Assembly: GCA_902564695.1 (NCBI GenBank)
Contig: CACFCB010000003.1
Span: forward strand, 25,975 to 89,974
Direction: 5' to 3'
Source of the DNA: an uncultured Prochlorococcus sp.
Lineage (GTDB): Bacteria > Cyanobacteriota > Cyanobacteriia > PCC-6307 > Cyanobiaceae
DNA length: 64,000 nt
Part shown: positions 8,486 through 18,680 of the stretch, piece by piece
How positions within the stretch are numbered: the stretch's first letter is position 1
How the letters are laid out: the number at the start of each line of letters is the position of its first letter
The notes under the pieces: model-generated
The model's input: the letters and a program-made list of their open reading frames with translations, nothing else
Database searches by the model: none
What the model was told of the DNA's origin: nothing
Program-made: the position numbers and the translations under genes

Positions 8486-9160
8486 ATGATTAGTTGGTTA
8501 AAAGGTAAAATCATACACTCATGTAACGACTCATCTAAAATAGTTGTAGTAATAGATGTTCAAGGAGTTGGTTATGAAGTACAAATCTTACAAAACGAAT
8601 TTAATATAATAAAAGATTCTAAAGGAATAGAATTTTGGGTTCACCAAATTAATAGAGAAGAAAGTATAAACTTATATGGTTTCCTCAAACTTGAACAAAG
8701 AGATTTTTTTAGAAGAGTCATTTCTGTTACAGGAATTGGACCACAAATTGGTATGGCCTTACTAGAGAAGTATGAAATAAATCAACTAGTAAATGCAATC
8801 GAAGAAAATGATGTGAATCTTCTAACAAATTCAAAGGGCATAGGGAAACGAATAGCCGAGAGATTAATCGTTGAACTAAAAGACAAACTTCATCAATTTA
8901 ATGATAATAAAGAAATAAATAATTATAACCAAAAAACAAAATCATCAACTCAAATAGATAAATATATAGAAGAAATAAAATCCACTCTCAATTCACTTGG
9001 ATACTTAGATAATGAAATAAAAGATTCAATAAAATTAATAATATCAAAAGAAAAAGAAAAAAGTTTATTACTAAATACATTCTCAGCGGAAGAAAAAAAT
9101 GAGTTGCTTAACAAAGACATTAAGAAGATTCTTATAGTATTGAGTCAAAAAAACACTTGA
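8486..9160 (+). CDS. ruvA: Holliday junction branch-migration subunit RuvA
   Basis: This 224-residue protein has the RuvA arrangement. An N-terminal OB-fold begins MISWLKGKII. Two helix-hairpin-helix motifs follow (VTGIGPQIGMALL and SKGIGKRIAERLIVELKDK), and a flexible linker leads to a C-terminal domain III (SLGYLDNEIKDSI) that contacts RuvB. The C-terminal part is longer than in E. coli and very Lys/Asn-rich. Tetrameric RuvA binds four-way junctions and loads RuvB during recombinational repair. It lies directly before rpsO with a 52-base gap. Confidence 0.95.
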   Translation: MISWLKGKIIHSCNDSSKIVVVIDVQGVGYEVQILQNEFNIIKDSKGIEFWVHQINREESINLYGFLKLEQRDFFRRVISVTGIGPQIGMALLEKYEINQLVNAIEENDVNLLTNSKGIGKRIAERLIVELKDKLHQFNDNKEINNYNQKTKSSTQIDKYIEEIKSTLNSLGYLDNEIKDSIKLIISKEKEKSLLLNTFSAEEKNELLNKDIKKILIVLSQKNT

Positions 9161-9212
9161 TAGAAGGATAGGAGCTAAATTAGACTAATAGATAAGTAAA
9201 GACAAAAACAAA

Positions 9213-9482
9213 ATGTCACTTGGAACAGAAGAGAAACAAAAGCTAATCAACACACATCAAGTTCATCCAACTGATACGGGCTCTGCAGAAGTTCAAGTGG
9301 CAATGCTGACCACCAGGATCTCGAAATTAAGCAAGCACCTTCAAGGTAATATCCATGATTTCTCCTCAAGGCAAGGATTGTTAAAAATGATTGGTCAACG
9401 CAAAAGACTTTTAGGTTATGTCAGAAATAAAAGTGAGAAAAGATACGGAGAGCTAATAGAAAAATTATCCATTAGAGGATAA
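9213..9482 (+). CDS. rpsO: 30S ribosomal protein S15
   Basis: The 89-residue length is exactly that of bacterial S15. The conserved core is visible: [33 protein letters not shown] and the final [14 protein letters not shown] segment. S15 binds the central domain of 16S rRNA early in 30S assembly. It lies between ruvA and the PAM68-like gene, all in the same direction. No obvious autoregulatory pseudoknot could be identified by eye in the short leader. Confidence 0.98.
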   Translation: MSLGTEEKQKLINTHQVHPTDTGSAEVQVAMLTTRISKLSKHLQGNIHDFSSRQGLLKMIGQRKRLLGYVRNKSEKRYGELIEKLSIRG

Positions 9483-9508
9483 TCACTGACAAAGCATTAA
9501 CAAAACAT

Positions 9509-9952
9509 ATGAAAGACGAAAAAATAAACAAAAATTCTAAACCAGCAAAAGATATTAAGATAGGTTTTTCCAACAGTGGCAAAACTCCGATCATCAAAGA
9601 AAAAAATTCTTCAAAAAAAATAAGCACTAAATCTAATATTCCAAAATATGTTGCAAACAGAATGGCAAGAAGAATTGCCTTCACAACAGGAATTCCAACA
9701 CTAAGTGGTATGGGTGTTTTTATTGGCAGTTATTTTTTGATTAGTAAAGGTATTGCCGAAATATCACCTTCTCTTACACTCGTTACATCAGCGATATGTT
9801 TTTTACTCGGCTTAATAGGATTAAGCTACGGAATCCTTTCAGCTAGTTGGGATTTCAACCCAGGAAGTTTTTTAGGCTTTGAGAATATAAAACCAAATAT
9901 AAATAGAATGAAAGATGCATTTAAAAATAATAATAAAGATATTACGAATTAA
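9509..9952 (+). CDS. PAM68-like photosystem II assembly membrane protein (DUF3464)
   Basis: This 147-residue protein has a basic, disordered N-terminal half followed by two membrane helices (TTGIPTLSGMGVFIGSYFLI and a second from about residue 90). It then continues as the conserved LSASWDFNPGSFLGFENIKPN segment. The pattern VANRMARRIAFTTGIPT and the post-helix motif are typical of the PAM68/DUF3464 family, whose plant and cyanobacterial members assist early photosystem II assembly in the thylakoid membrane. It follows rpsO by 26 bases and converges on dnaE with a 7-base gap. Confidence 0.88.
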   Translation: MKDEKINKNSKPAKDIKIGFSNSGKTPIIKEKNSSKKISTKSNIPKYVANRMARRIAFTTGIPTLSGMGVFIGSYFLISKGIAEISPSLTLVTSAICFLLGLIGLSYGILSASWDFNPGSFLGFENIKPNINRMKDAFKNNNKDITN

Positions 9953-9959
9953 AAGATTT

Positions 9960-12900
9960 TTAATTTACAAGACTATTACTAGATCTAGCTAAGAAAGAAT
10001 TTTTAGATAACGTATTTAATGCAAGCTGAGCATCTTTAACACAAAATTGATCTCCCAACCTTACATACCTAGTATTAGATTTATCCTTAAGGCATGCTAC
10101 TACTGGTATTCGAACTCCTAATTCATTCCTTGCTGGTCTATTTTGAGAAAGACATTCCCTTAACTTATGTTGGACTTTTATATCAATAGCTTCTTCAGGA
10201 CTAAGGTCAATTAATAAAAATCTTAAGTCGTCAATCTCTCTACAATCATCAATTATTAATTGCACAGTCTCATCACGCCAATCGACGCTAGCCCAAATCA
10301 ATAACCTTGTTTCTACCATTAAATGATCAGATAATCGTTCGTAACTCTTTGGAAATACAACTGCCTCACAAGAACCTGTTAAATCCTCTAGCTGAATAAT
10401 CGCCATCCTATCTCCTTTTCTTGTTGTTACTTCTCTCATCTCTGGGATCATTGCTATAACACTAACCCTAGACTTATCCTTCTGTTCTTCTAAGGAACTA
10501 ATACTTATTGGTGCAATCAATTTGGCAGGTTCTGATAGTTGCTTCAAAGGATGATCTGAAAGATAAAAACCAACATATTCTTTCTCTAATTTAAGCTTAT
10601 CTGAAGGTGAATATTCTTGTACTTCTTTTGCTTTTGGGGCTGTCATATAATCATTAACTTGTGTTTCATCATTAGTTGAGGAAGAGAAATCGAAAAGATT
10701 ACCTTGTCCACTATTTCTATCTTTGGCCCTTGATGAAGCCCATTCGACTATTAAATCTAAATCAGCTATTAGCTGCGCGCGATTTGCATTTTTATCCAAA
10801 GAGTCCATTGCCCCACAATGAATCAAAGCTTCAAGTGCTCTTCTATTAACAGCACTTGAAGAGATTCGATCACAAAATTGAGCTAAAGAGACAAATTCTC
10901 CATCGGATTCTCTAGAGTTAATAATTTTTTTAATTGCGCTATCGCCTAAATTTTTGATAGCAGAAAAACCAAAAAGAATAGAATTTTCCTTGGGAGTAAA
11001 ATCTACTCCAGAAGTATTTATATTCGGAGGCATTACATTTATGCCCATCGAATTACAGTTAGAAATATATCTCTGAACCTTTTCAGTCGAGCCTGCGTTG
11101 ACTGTCAACAAAGCTGCCATATAAGCCACAGGGTAATGTGCCTTTAAATAAGCTGTTTGATAAGTAACAGCTCCATATGCAGTTGAATGGCTTTTATTGA
11201 AGCAATACTCTGCGAATAAAACCATTTGATCAAATAATCTATCAGCTATTGCTTCAGATACTCCATTCTTTACAGCTCCTTGAACAAAAAGTGTTCTGTG
11301 GCGTTGCATTTCAGAAACTTTTTTCTTACCCATTGCTCTTCTTAGCAAATCAGCCTGACCCAGTGAATAACCAGCTAAATCTTGAGCAATCTTCATAATC
11401 TGCTCTTGATAGACCATGATTCCATATGTCTCACTTAAAATGGGTTTTAATGAATGATGAGGAAAATCTATATTCTCTTTTCCATGTTTTCTATTTATAA
11501 ATTTTGGAATTAATCCCGCATCAAGAGGACCAGGGCGATAAAGAGCAAGTATTGAAGAAATATCCTCAAGTGATGTAGGTTTCAGATCTTTAACTATTTG
11601 CCTCATTCCACTGGATTCAAGTTGAAAAATGCCTTCTAAGTCTCCTCTAGATAGCAAATCAAATGTTTTCTCATCAGTAAAAGGTAAAGAATCTGGATCT
11701 AATCTCTTACCAATAGATTTCTCTACTAAATTAATAGTTTTTTCTATCATTGTAAGATTTCTTAGACCTAGAAAATCCATTTTTAAAAGGCCAAGTGATT
11801 CAATATCTTCCATAAAATATTGGGTAATTATTTGACCATCATTATTTCGTTGAAGAGGTACTAAATTATCAAGAGACTTTGCTGCTATAACTACACCAGC
11901 AGCATGTACTCCAAAAGTCTTATTAGTTCCCTCTATTCGCATTGCCATATCGACCCATTTTTTTACTTTTGAATCATTATTATATTTTTCTAAGAAATCT
12001 TTATTTGGTGAATCATTCGAAATCATTGAAGATAGTTTTGCTGGCTTACCCCTAACAACAGGAATTAATTTTGCCAAACGATCAGCTTCTCCATATGGTA
12101 TATCTAATACTCTTGCTACATCTTTCAGAACCGATTTAGAAGTCATTCGGTTGAATGTAATTATTTGTGCAACTTTATCCTCACCATACTTTTTTGTAAC
12201 ATAGTCAATTACTTCTCCACGTCTTTCGATACAAAAATCAGTATCAATATCAGGCATAGATTTTCTCTCAGGATTCAAAAATCTTTCGAATAATAATCCA
12301 TTTAATACTGGGTCAATATTAGTTATATGTAGAGAAAAGGCTACCAAAGAACCTGCTGCAGAACCTCTTCCAGGTCCAACTGGTATGTTTTTTTCTCTGG
12401 CAAATCTAATATAATCCCAAACGACAAGAAAATAAGTTGGAAAACCCATTTGTTTAATAACATTTAATTCATAATCGAGTCTTTCTTTATAGGTAATAGG
12501 AACGTTATTATAATCAATAATATTTAATCTTTCTAGAAGGCCTTGAATAGATATTTCCTCTAAATATTCAATTGGATTATACCCCTTAGGGATAGGAAAA
12601 TTAGGCATCTTATATGTTCCTAATATCTTATATTCCTCAACCTTAGATGCTAATTTTACAGTATTATTAATTGAATTATTTATAACATTTTTATCAATAT
12701 GATCAGTAAATAAATTCCTCATTTCTTCTTCTGATTTTATATATTCAGTGCCTGTATATCGTAATCTCTTATGATCACTTATTAATTTTCCAGTTAATAC
12801 ACAAATCAACGCATCATGCGCTTCAATATCATTTTTAGATACATAATGTGCATCATTAGTAGCTATTATTTCTATATCTAACTCTTGAGATATCTTCACT

Positions 12901-13475
12901 ATTTCACTATTAACTATTCTATCTTCAATTGATCCATGATCTTGAATCTCAAGATAGAAATCAGTATTAAAAATTTCTTTATACCAAGATGCTATTTCTC
13001 TAGCAACATCATTTCTTCCTTTTAATATTGCCTGTGGTATCTCCCCGCCCAAACAAGCTGTTGAACAAATTAATCCTTCGCTGTATTTTTTTAATAATGA
13101 TTTATCAATGCATGGTCTAGAAAAAATTCCTCTACCTCTAACACCATTCAAATGGCTAAGGGTTGTTAATTTAACAAGATTTTCATATCCAATTTGATTT
13201 TTTGCAATAACCACAAGATGATATCTTTTTTCTTTTTTAGGTTGAGGATCATCTATAGAGCCATTAATGACATACATCTCATTACCAATAATTGGTTTAA
13301 TTTTTGCTTCCTTGCATAACTTCAACAATTCAATAGCTCCATACATAACTCCATGATCTGTTAATGCAAGAGCAGGCATTCCCAATTCTTGAGCCCTTCT
13401 TACCATCAATGGAAGTTGACTAGCTCCATCTAGAAGGCTGTAATCACTATGATTATGAATTGGTACAAAAGACAT
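9960..13475 (-). CDS. dnaE: DNA polymerase III alpha subunit (replicative polymerase)
   Basis: This 1171-residue protein contains the full DnaE order. An N-terminal PHP domain (HNHSDYSLLDGA, LTDHGVMYG) is followed by the polymerase palm with the catalytic PDIDTDF motif, and the signature VGPGRGSAAGS precedes it. The finger region includes YRPGPLDAGLIP and AYCFNKSHSTAYG-type sequence. A helix-hairpin-helix and an OB-fold lie near the C-terminus (RVSVIAMIPEMREVTT). It is one uninterrupted gene; the split-intein arrangement known from many other cyanobacteria is absent. It lies downstream of gatA on the same strand with a 71-base gap containing a short hairpin. Confidence 0.98.
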   Translation of the reverse strand: MSFVPIHNHSDYSLLDGASQLPLMVRRAQELGMPALALTDHGVMYGAIELLKLCKEAKIKPIIGNEMYVINGSIDDPQPKKEKRYHLVVIAKNQIGYENLVKLTTLSHLNGVRGRGIFSRPCIDKSLLKKYSEGLICSTACLGGEIPQAILKGRNDVAREIASWYKEIFNTDFYLEIQDHGSIEDRIVNSEIVKISQELDIEIIATNDAHYVSKNDIEAHDALICVLTGKLISDHKRLRYTGTEYIKSEEEMRNLFTDHIDKNVINNSINNTVKLASKVEEYKILGTYKMPNFPIPKGYNPIEYLEEISIQGLLERLNIIDYNNVPITYKERLDYELNVIKQMGFPTYFLVVWDYIRFAREKNIPVGPGRGSAAGSLVAFSLHITNIDPVLNGLLFERFLNPERKSMPDIDTDFCIERRGEVIDYVTKKYGEDKVAQIITFNRMTSKSVLKDVARVLDIPYGEADRLAKLIPVVRGKPAKLSSMISNDSPNKDFLEKYNNDSKVKKWVDMAMRIEGTNKTFGVHAAGVVIAAKSLDNLVPLQRNNDGQIITQYFMEDIESLGLLKMDFLGLRNLTMIEKTINLVEKSIGKRLDPDSLPFTDEKTFDLLSRGDLEGIFQLESSGMRQIVKDLKPTSLEDISSILALYRPGPLDAGLIPKFINRKHGKENIDFPHHSLKPILSETYGIMVYQEQIMKIAQDLAGYSLGQADLLRRAMGKKKVSEMQRHRTLFVQGAVKNGVSEAIADRLFDQMVLFAEYCFNKSHSTAYGAVTYQTAYLKAHYPVAYMAALLTVNAGSTEKVQRYISNCNSMGINVMPPNINTSGVDFTPKENSILFGFSAIKNLGDSAIKKIINSRESDGEFVSLAQFCDRISSSAVNRRALEALIHCGAMDSLDKNANRAQLIADLDLIVEWASSRAKDRNSGQGNLFDFSSSTNDETQVNDYMTAPKAKEVQEYSPSDKLKLEKEYVGFYLSDHPLKQLSEPAKLIAPISISSLEEQKDKSRVSVIAMIPEMREVTTRKGDRMAIIQLEDLTGSCEAVVFPKSYERLSDHLMVETRLLIWASVDWRDETVQLIIDDCREIDDLRFLLIDLSPEEAIDIKVQHKLRECLSQNRPARNELGVRIPVVACLKDKSNTRYVRLGDQFCVKDAQLALNTLSKNSFLARSSNSLVN

Positions 13476-13546
13476 AAAGAAGCGGCTAAAGTACGCTGCA
13501 TATAGTGTAGCTTCAACTCAGAAGACCACATAAAGTGGTTCAAATA

Positions 13547-15007
13547 TTAAAATGTGAAATCGGTTTTGGGTCTATTTTTAAATACATCAGCAGTATTTTC
13601 AAATTGATTAGCAACTTGAAGAAGTCTTTCCTCGTCAAAAACATTTGCTATTAATTGCAAGCCAATTGGTAATCCATTTTTATCAAATCCACAGGGCAAA
13701 TTAATAGCTGGCAATCCAGCAAGATTAGCTGGAATAGTTAATAAATCAGATAAATACATTGCCATAGGGTTATCTACATTTTCACCTGAACCAAAAGCTG
13801 TAGTTGGAGAGGTAGGCGCTAACAAAATATCAACTTTTTTAAAAGCATTATCAAAATCATTGCGAATCAATGTTCGAACTTGCTGAGCCTTTTTGTAATA
13901 AGCATCAACGTAACCAGCAGAGAGAGCATATGTACCTATTAGAATTCTTCTTTTTACTTCGCTACCAAAACCTAAAGCTCTACTTCTTGATGTCATCTCA
14001 ATAAGAGATTGAGAATCCTTGGAACGAAATCCATACTTAACCCCGTCATATCTGGCTAAATTGGCAGATGCTTCAGACGGAGCAATAACGTAATAAGTTG
14101 CGATACCATCATTAAAACGAGGGCAAGAAACATTAATTATCTCTGCACCTAAATTTTCAAGAAGTGATGCAGAGCCAAGGACAGATTCCTTTACTTCGGA
14201 AGATAAACCCTCATGCTGAAAACAATTATCAATCAAGCCTATTTTTAACCCTTTAATTGACTTAGAAAGACTCTCTAGATAATTTGGAACTCGAATATCG
14301 ACTGTAGTTGAATCTTTGTCATCCTTCCCGGAAATAACCTGAAGAATCTCGGCAGCATCAGAAACATTATTAGCAAATGGGCCTACTTGATCCAAAGAAC
14401 TTGCAAAAGCAATAAGGCCCCATCTGCTAACTCGACCATAAGTTGGTTTCAAACCAACAACACCACAAAATGAAGCAGGCTGTCGTATTGAACCTCCAGT
14501 ATCAGAACCTAAGGAACCAAAACATAATCCTGCTGCAACGGAAGCAGCACTGCCACCTGAACTTCCTCCTGGAACTTTACTTATATTCCAAGGGTTTAAA
14601 GTAGGACCAAATGCAGAGGTTTCGGTTGAACTTCCCATTGCGAATTCATCCATATTAGTCTTACCAATAATCACAGCACCTGACTTAAGAAGCCTTTCAG
14701 TGACAGTTGACTCATAAGGGGGAACGAAGTTACTTAAGATATTGCTAGCACAGGTTGTCTTTAAACCTTTAGTGCATAAGTTATCTTTTATTGCTATTGG
14801 TATCCCTGCCAAAGGAGGAAGATTATTACCAGAAGCGCGTTGGATATCAATTTTCTCTGCTTGTTCTAATGCTTTTTTAGTATTAACAGTTAAAAAACTA
14901 TTTAGAGTTGGATCTAACTCATTAATACGATTTATTTTTTCTTGAACTAATTCCTTGGATGAGACCTCACCACTCGATAGTTTCTGGCGTAAGTCTGCAA
15001 AAGTCAT
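13547..15007 (-). CDS. gatA: Glutamyl-tRNA(Gln) amidotransferase subunit A
   Basis: This 486-residue protein is an amidase-signature enzyme. The catalytic Lys lies in PIAIKDNLC, and the Ser-cisSer pair lies in [14 protein letters not shown] and [16 protein letters not shown], as expected for GatA. In the GatCAB complex it releases ammonia from glutamine to amidate Glu-tRNA(Gln), which cyanobacteria use instead of a glutaminyl-tRNA synthetase. The GatB and GatC genes are not in this window. The length is normal. It lies between the DUF1816 gene and dnaE on the same strand. Confidence 0.97.
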   Translation of the reverse strand: MTFADLRQKLSSGEVSSKELVQEKINRINELDPTLNSFLTVNTKKALEQAEKIDIQRASGNNLPPLAGIPIAIKDNLCTKGLKTTCASNILSNFVPPYESTVTERLLKSGAVIIGKTNMDEFAMGSSTETSAFGPTLNPWNISKVPGGSSGGSAASVAAGLCFGSLGSDTGGSIRQPASFCGVVGLKPTYGRVSRWGLIAFASSLDQVGPFANNVSDAAEILQVISGKDDKDSTTVDIRVPNYLESLSKSIKGLKIGLIDNCFQHEGLSSEVKESVLGSASLLENLGAEIINVSCPRFNDGIATYYVIAPSEASANLARYDGVKYGFRSKDSQSLIEMTSRSRALGFGSEVKRRILIGTYALSAGYVDAYYKKAQQVRTLIRNDFDNAFKKVDILLAPTSPTTAFGSGENVDNPMAMYLSDLLTIPANLAGLPAINLPCGFDKNGLPIGLQLIANVFDEERLLQVANQFENTADVFKNRPKTDFTF

Positions 15008-15035
15008 TATTTAATTAGAAAAATTGATATCAAGC

Positions 15036-15266
15036 TTATGATGTTAAAGGCTCATTACGACGACATCTAATTAAACTATGGCTGATTTTCTGTGGAGATT
15101 CAACAGAAAGGTCCTCAACAAAACTAGTTAATCTTACTTTTAAGCTACGGCGAGTAAGGAAAGGACCAAACCAATAAGTAACGCTAGGTTGATTTGTCTC
15201 AACCTTGGCCCACCAGGCCAAGCCAAAACTATTACCCAAGCTTCGAAGAGCCCTAATGGGACCCAT
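15036..15266 (-). CDS. DUF1816-like small cyanobacterial protein
   Basis: This 76-residue protein has the pattern WWAKVETNQPSVTYWFGPF followed by a conserved VEDLSVE-like segment. I recognise this as the small DUF1816 family, common in cyanobacteria and distantly similar to phycobilisome linker-type domains. Function is unknown; no catalytic residues, signal peptide or membrane helix are visible. It is 28 bases upstream of gatA on the same strand. The 215-base stretch upstream of it, up to rlmB, holds no gene that I can see. Confidence 0.8.
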   Translation of the reverse strand: MGPIRALRSLGNSFGLAWWAKVETNQPSVTYWFGPFLTRRSLKVRLTSFVEDLSVESPQKISHSLIRCRRNEPLTS

Positions 15267-15482
15267 AAGTAAAATGCATTTATTTTATTTTACTTTCTGA
15301 ACCATATATTTATCAAATAAAAAGCAACTATATGTTCACTTGATGATGAAACATATTTGTGAATAAGAAAATTTATCTAGATAAAAATCTGCGGGGAACA
15401 TAATTAATTGTGTATTTAATTATGTATTTTACAAAAAATATAAATAAGCTATTAGGAATACATTTGCCATTTGAGATCATTT

Positions 15483-16664
15483 TTAAACAGATTTGTTGTT
15501 AAGTTCAGATGAAATCTGAGGTTTCAATAAACGGGGAGATGGATCTTGGCCAGATATTTTACGCATCCATCCACACCTAGCAACTTCATATAAAAAAATG
15601 GAAGTAGCGACTGAAGCATTGAGACTAGTAGTTACTCCTTTAAGTGGAATCCTTACTAATTGATCGCATAATCTTCTTGTTATTAAAGAAATTCCTTTAT
15701 CCTCTGATCCCACAACAACAACTAATGGGCCATTAAATTTAATCTCAGAAATTGTTGAAGCTCCTTCTTCAGCAAGGCCAAGAACTGTATATCCTTCATC
15801 CTTTAATTTCTCGAGAGATCTGTTTAAATTAACTACCCTTGCAACAGGTAAATGCTCTAGAGCACCTGCAGCAACTTTTGCTACTGATCCAGTTAAACCT
15901 GCACTCCTCCTTTGTGGAAGTATCAAGCCTTGTGCACCAAGTGCCTCTGCAGATCGAATAATTGCACCAAGATTTTGTGGATCAGTTAATCCATCTAGAG
16001 CTAAAAGCAATGATGAATCTCCAAAAGGTTTACAAGCATCTATTAAATTCTTTAAATCATGTGTTTTTGAAGCTGCAATTTGAATAACAATTCCCTGATG
16101 AACTGCGCCGTTAGTAATCTGACCAAGCCTAGACCAAGAAACCTCCTCAACCAAAACACCAGATGATTTCGAATCTTTAAGAAGTTGAAAAAATTTTGGT
16201 GTACTTCGTAGTTCAGAAGTACACCAAATCCTATGAATAGCTCTACCAGATAAAAGAGCTGCCTCTGTTGAATGACGACCCCAAATCAAATCATCACTTA
16301 ATACTTTAGTGAAGGGTTCTGAATATGAAATTGGTTGTCTGAAACCATCTTTAATTTTATTACTTTCATGATATTTATTAGAATTATTGTAAGTACGAAT
16401 AGTTGAATTTCTCTCGAATCGGCCATTACTTCTGTTATTGGATTGTATCTGATCATTACTTCTAGATCCTTTTTTAGTTTGATAATCAAAAGAAGGATGA
16501 TTTGTTTGATCAGAAGATTGGCGATTGAAATTATTGGTTGAACTTCTTCGATCTTTAAAGTTAGACTTCTTGGAAACATTATCAGAACGATAATAATTAC
16601 TACTTCGTTTATTAAAAGAAGAGTTTTTAGAATTCCTTGTGTCTTTATTGAAACGATAACTCAT
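15483..16664 (-). CDS. rlmB: RlmB-type rRNA 2'-O-ribose methyltransferase (TrmH/SpoU family)
   Basis: This 393-residue protein has two parts. The first 110 or so residues are a Ser/Asn/Arg-rich disordered tail, unusual in length but common in cyanobacterial members. The rest is a SpoU methyltransferase with an N-terminal substrate-binding domain (LIWGRHSTEAALLSG). The three knot motifs are LDGLTDPQNLGAIIRSAEA, VVVVGSEDKGIS and IPLKGVTTSLNASVA. By family it methylates a 23S rRNA guanosine (Gm2251 in E. coli). It follows mrnC by 19 bases, which suggests a small rRNA-maturation operon. Confidence 0.93.
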   Translation of the reverse strand: MSYRFNKDTRNSKNSSFNKRSSNYYRSDNVSKKSNFKDRRSSTNNFNRQSSDQTNHPSFDYQTKKGSRSNDQIQSNNRSNGRFERNSTIRTYNNSNKYHESNKIKDGFRQPISYSEPFTKVLSDDLIWGRHSTEAALLSGRAIHRIWCTSELRSTPKFFQLLKDSKSSGVLVEEVSWSRLGQITNGAVHQGIVIQIAASKTHDLKNLIDACKPFGDSSLLLALDGLTDPQNLGAIIRSAEALGAQGLILPQRRSAGLTGSVAKVAAGALEHLPVARVVNLNRSLEKLKDEGYTVLGLAEEGASTISEIKFNGPLVVVVGSEDKGISLITRRLCDQLVRIPLKGVTTSLNASVATSIFLYEVARCGWMRKISGQDPSPRLLKPQISSELNNKSV

Positions 16665-16683
16665 TTTTAAAAAGAACTATTTT

Positions 16684-17082
16684 CTAGTTAATTGATCGAT
16701 CAAGAAGATCGAATAAATAGGCAAGTCGTTCAGGATTTTTCAAAAACAACCATCCAACAATAGTCTCAAATCCGGTAGCAGAAGCATATGTGCATGCATC
16801 TACATTTTTGGGCCCTTTTCCTGCTTTATTTCTACCGCGTCTAACAAAGTCTTTTTCTTCTTCAGTAAGGAAAGGTTCTAATTGTCTCATCACCCTAGCT
16901 TGGCTAGAAGCATTTACCTCGTTAACAACAGAATTGTGCAATTCTTTCGATCGCATAGGGAAACGGCAATGACGCAACCTTTGATGCATTTCCCAAACAG
17001 CATCTCCCAACCAAGCCAATTGCAAAGGGCCCAATCCATCTGGTGAAATGGTTGATTTTGTATAGCGAATCCAATCAGTCAA
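16684..17082 (-). CDS. mrnC: Mini-ribonuclease III MrnC
   Basis: This 132-residue protein has the RNase III catalytic fold without the double-stranded-RNA-binding domain. The key motif LAWLGDAVWEMHQR is near residue 23, and a second conserved stretch (RGRNKAGKGPKNVDACTYASATGFETIVGWLF) follows. In Bacillus and cyanobacteria this enzyme trims 23S rRNA ends. It overlaps the STAS gene upstream by four bases and is followed by rlmB, another rRNA-processing gene. Confidence 0.93.
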   Translation of the reverse strand: MTDWIRYTKSTISPDGLGPLQLAWLGDAVWEMHQRLRHCRFPMRSKELHNSVVNEVNASSQARVMRQLEPFLTEEEKDFVRRGRNKAGKGPKNVDACTYASATGFETIVGWLFLKNPERLAYLFDLLDRSIN

Positions 17083-17381
17083 GCTGATAATTTAACAATT
17101 GCAGTAGCAAGATCAGGTGCAAGATTTAGGAACTCTTCCAAGCGCACAAGCTTAATGGTTTGAATAACTCTAGGGTTTCCAACAACACTAAAAGGTCTTT
17201 TTGATTCGTTGCATTTCTTGGCTGCTTGAACCATGGCTCCTAATCCAGAAGAGTCAATGAAATCGATATTAGTTAAATCAATGACTACTGATAGTTGATT
17301 TGAAGCTATAACTTCATTGGTAAATGTAGTGAATTGCTTCTCAGAATAAGCATCTAGCTGGCCGGTAAAATTTAAAACCAA
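17079..17381 (-). CDS. STAS-domain (anti-sigma factor antagonist-like) protein, start uncertain
   Basis: From the TTG at 17381 this reads 100 residues with a STAS fold. The conserved phospho-acceptor loop is FIDSSGLGAMVQAA, and VIDLTNIDFIDSSG is typical of SpoIIAA-like antagonists. The frame stays open upstream to a TAG and encodes LTVSLRGGF-like residues that look like the missing first strand of the domain. That upstream stretch offers only ATT (17453) or ATA (17444) as starts, with AGGGG just before the ATT. The real protein is therefore probably about 21-24 residues longer. It overlaps mrnC by four bases. Confidence 0.85.
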   Translation of the reverse strand: MVLNFTGQLDAYSEKQFTTFTNEVIASNQLSVVIDLTNIDFIDSSGLGAMVQAAKKCNESKRPFSVVGNPRVIQTIKLVRLEEFLNLAPDLATAIVKLSA

Positions 17382-17495
17382 ACAACCATCTTGATGGTTA
17401 AAACCACCTCTAAGAGAAACAGTAAGTCGTTGTAATTCGGTTATGGGATCAATCCCCTATTACTTCATGTTGAAAGTGTAGTGATATAAACCAAA

Positions 17496-18650
17496 TTAAT
17501 CCACGATTGGTCGTCGTTCTTCTATTAAGGTTACGAAATGATTAAAATGATGGTCAGCATCGTGAGGTCCAGGACTGGCTTCAGGATGATATTGAACTCC
17601 AAAGAAAGGCATATCAATTACAGAAATAGCGGCAACGGTTTGATCATTTAAATTAAATCGAGTAATTTTTATTTTTTCTGGATTTAAGGATTTAAAATCT
17701 AAAGCGAATCCATGATTTTGACTTGTTATTTCGACACTTCCATTTAATCCACATGGATGGTTCAGTCCTCTGTGTCCATAAGATAATTTAAATGTTTTTC
17801 CACCTAAGGCCAATCCAAGAATTTGATGACCCAAGCAAATACCGAAAACAGGCAATTTCTCATAATTAATTAGATTATTAGTTAACTTAATACCACTTTC
17901 GACTGTTGATGGATCACCAGGACCATTAGAGAGGAAAACACCCTCTGGAGATAAATCTAAGACATCTGATATAGAAGCATTGGCAGGTAAAACAGTTACA
18001 TCACATCCATGTGCTACTAGACGATCTAGTATTGATTTTTTTATGCCAAAATCTATTGCAACAACTTTGTAAGGAGGATTTTTAATATTCTTAATTCTTT
18101 TATCAAATGATACAGGACAGCTCGAATTGACTTTAAAAAGTTTCTTCGTTGTTACTTTATCAACAAGATTCAATCCATTCATGGAAGGAGACTTTTCTAA
18201 AATTGAAAATAATTCTGCTATTGAATATTTTGGATCTGATGAAATAATTCCATTTAAAGTTCCTGACTCTCGAAGATGTCTTACTAGTGCTCTTGTGTCT
18301 ATGCCTTTAATTCCTATAACATTTTCATTCTTTAACCATTTATCAAAACTCATATCATGCCTCCAATTACTTGGAGTCATAGATATTTGACGAGAAATAA
18401 CGCCCTTAACTGACGGATTAGCCGATTCATTATCATTAATATTCACTCCAGTATTACCAATCTCTGGATATGTGAAAGTAATTAATTGGCCATAGTAACT
18501 AGGGTCAGTTATCACCTCCTGATATCCAGTCATACCAGTATTAAATACAACTTCTCCGGTAATAGTCCCAAGTGCTCCAAAAGATGTTCCTTCAAAATAT
18601 GTTCCATCCTCCAATAACAATATTGCAGTACTTTCAGTATTAAAAAACAT
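17496..18650 (-). CDS. carA: Carbamoyl-phosphate synthase small (glutaminase) subunit
   Basis: This 384-residue protein has the CarA N-terminal domain ([34 protein letters not shown]) and a C-terminal class I glutamine amidotransferase. The nucleophile Cys is in [15 protein letters not shown], and the His/Glu of the triad are in [11 protein letters not shown]. It supplies ammonia to CarB for carbamoyl phosphate, the precursor of arginine and pyrimidines. CarB is in this window about 24 kb away (42814-46122), so the two are not in one operon. It follows trpD by 30 bases. Confidence 0.97.
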   Translation of the reverse strand: MFFNTESTAILLLEDGTYFEGTSFGALGTITGEVVFNTGMTGYQEVITDPSYYGQLITFTYPEIGNTGVNINDNESANPSVKGVISRQISMTPSNWRHDMSFDKWLKNENVIGIKGIDTRALVRHLRESGTLNGIISSDPKYSIAELFSILEKSPSMNGLNLVDKVTTKKLFKVNSSCPVSFDKRIKNIKNPPYKVVAIDFGIKKSILDRLVAHGCDVTVLPANASISDVLDLSPEGVFLSNGPGDPSTVESGIKLTNNLINYEKLPVFGICLGHQILGLALGGKTFKLSYGHRGLNHPCGLNGSVEITSQNHGFALDFKSLNPEKIKITRFNLNDQTVAAISVIDMPFFGVQYHPEASPGPHDADHHFNHFVTLIEERRPIVD

Positions 18651-18680
18651 AATAAAAAAGTTGGAATAAGTCTAAAAGTA

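Noticed and set aside
9960..13475. Possible intein or split point in dnaE
   Set aside because: The frame is continuous with all polymerase blocks in order and no intein insertion is seen.
13520..13540. Short hairpin (ACCAC/GTGGT) between gatA and dnaE as a terminator
   Set aside because: Only about five base pairs and no T-tract in the direction of transcription.
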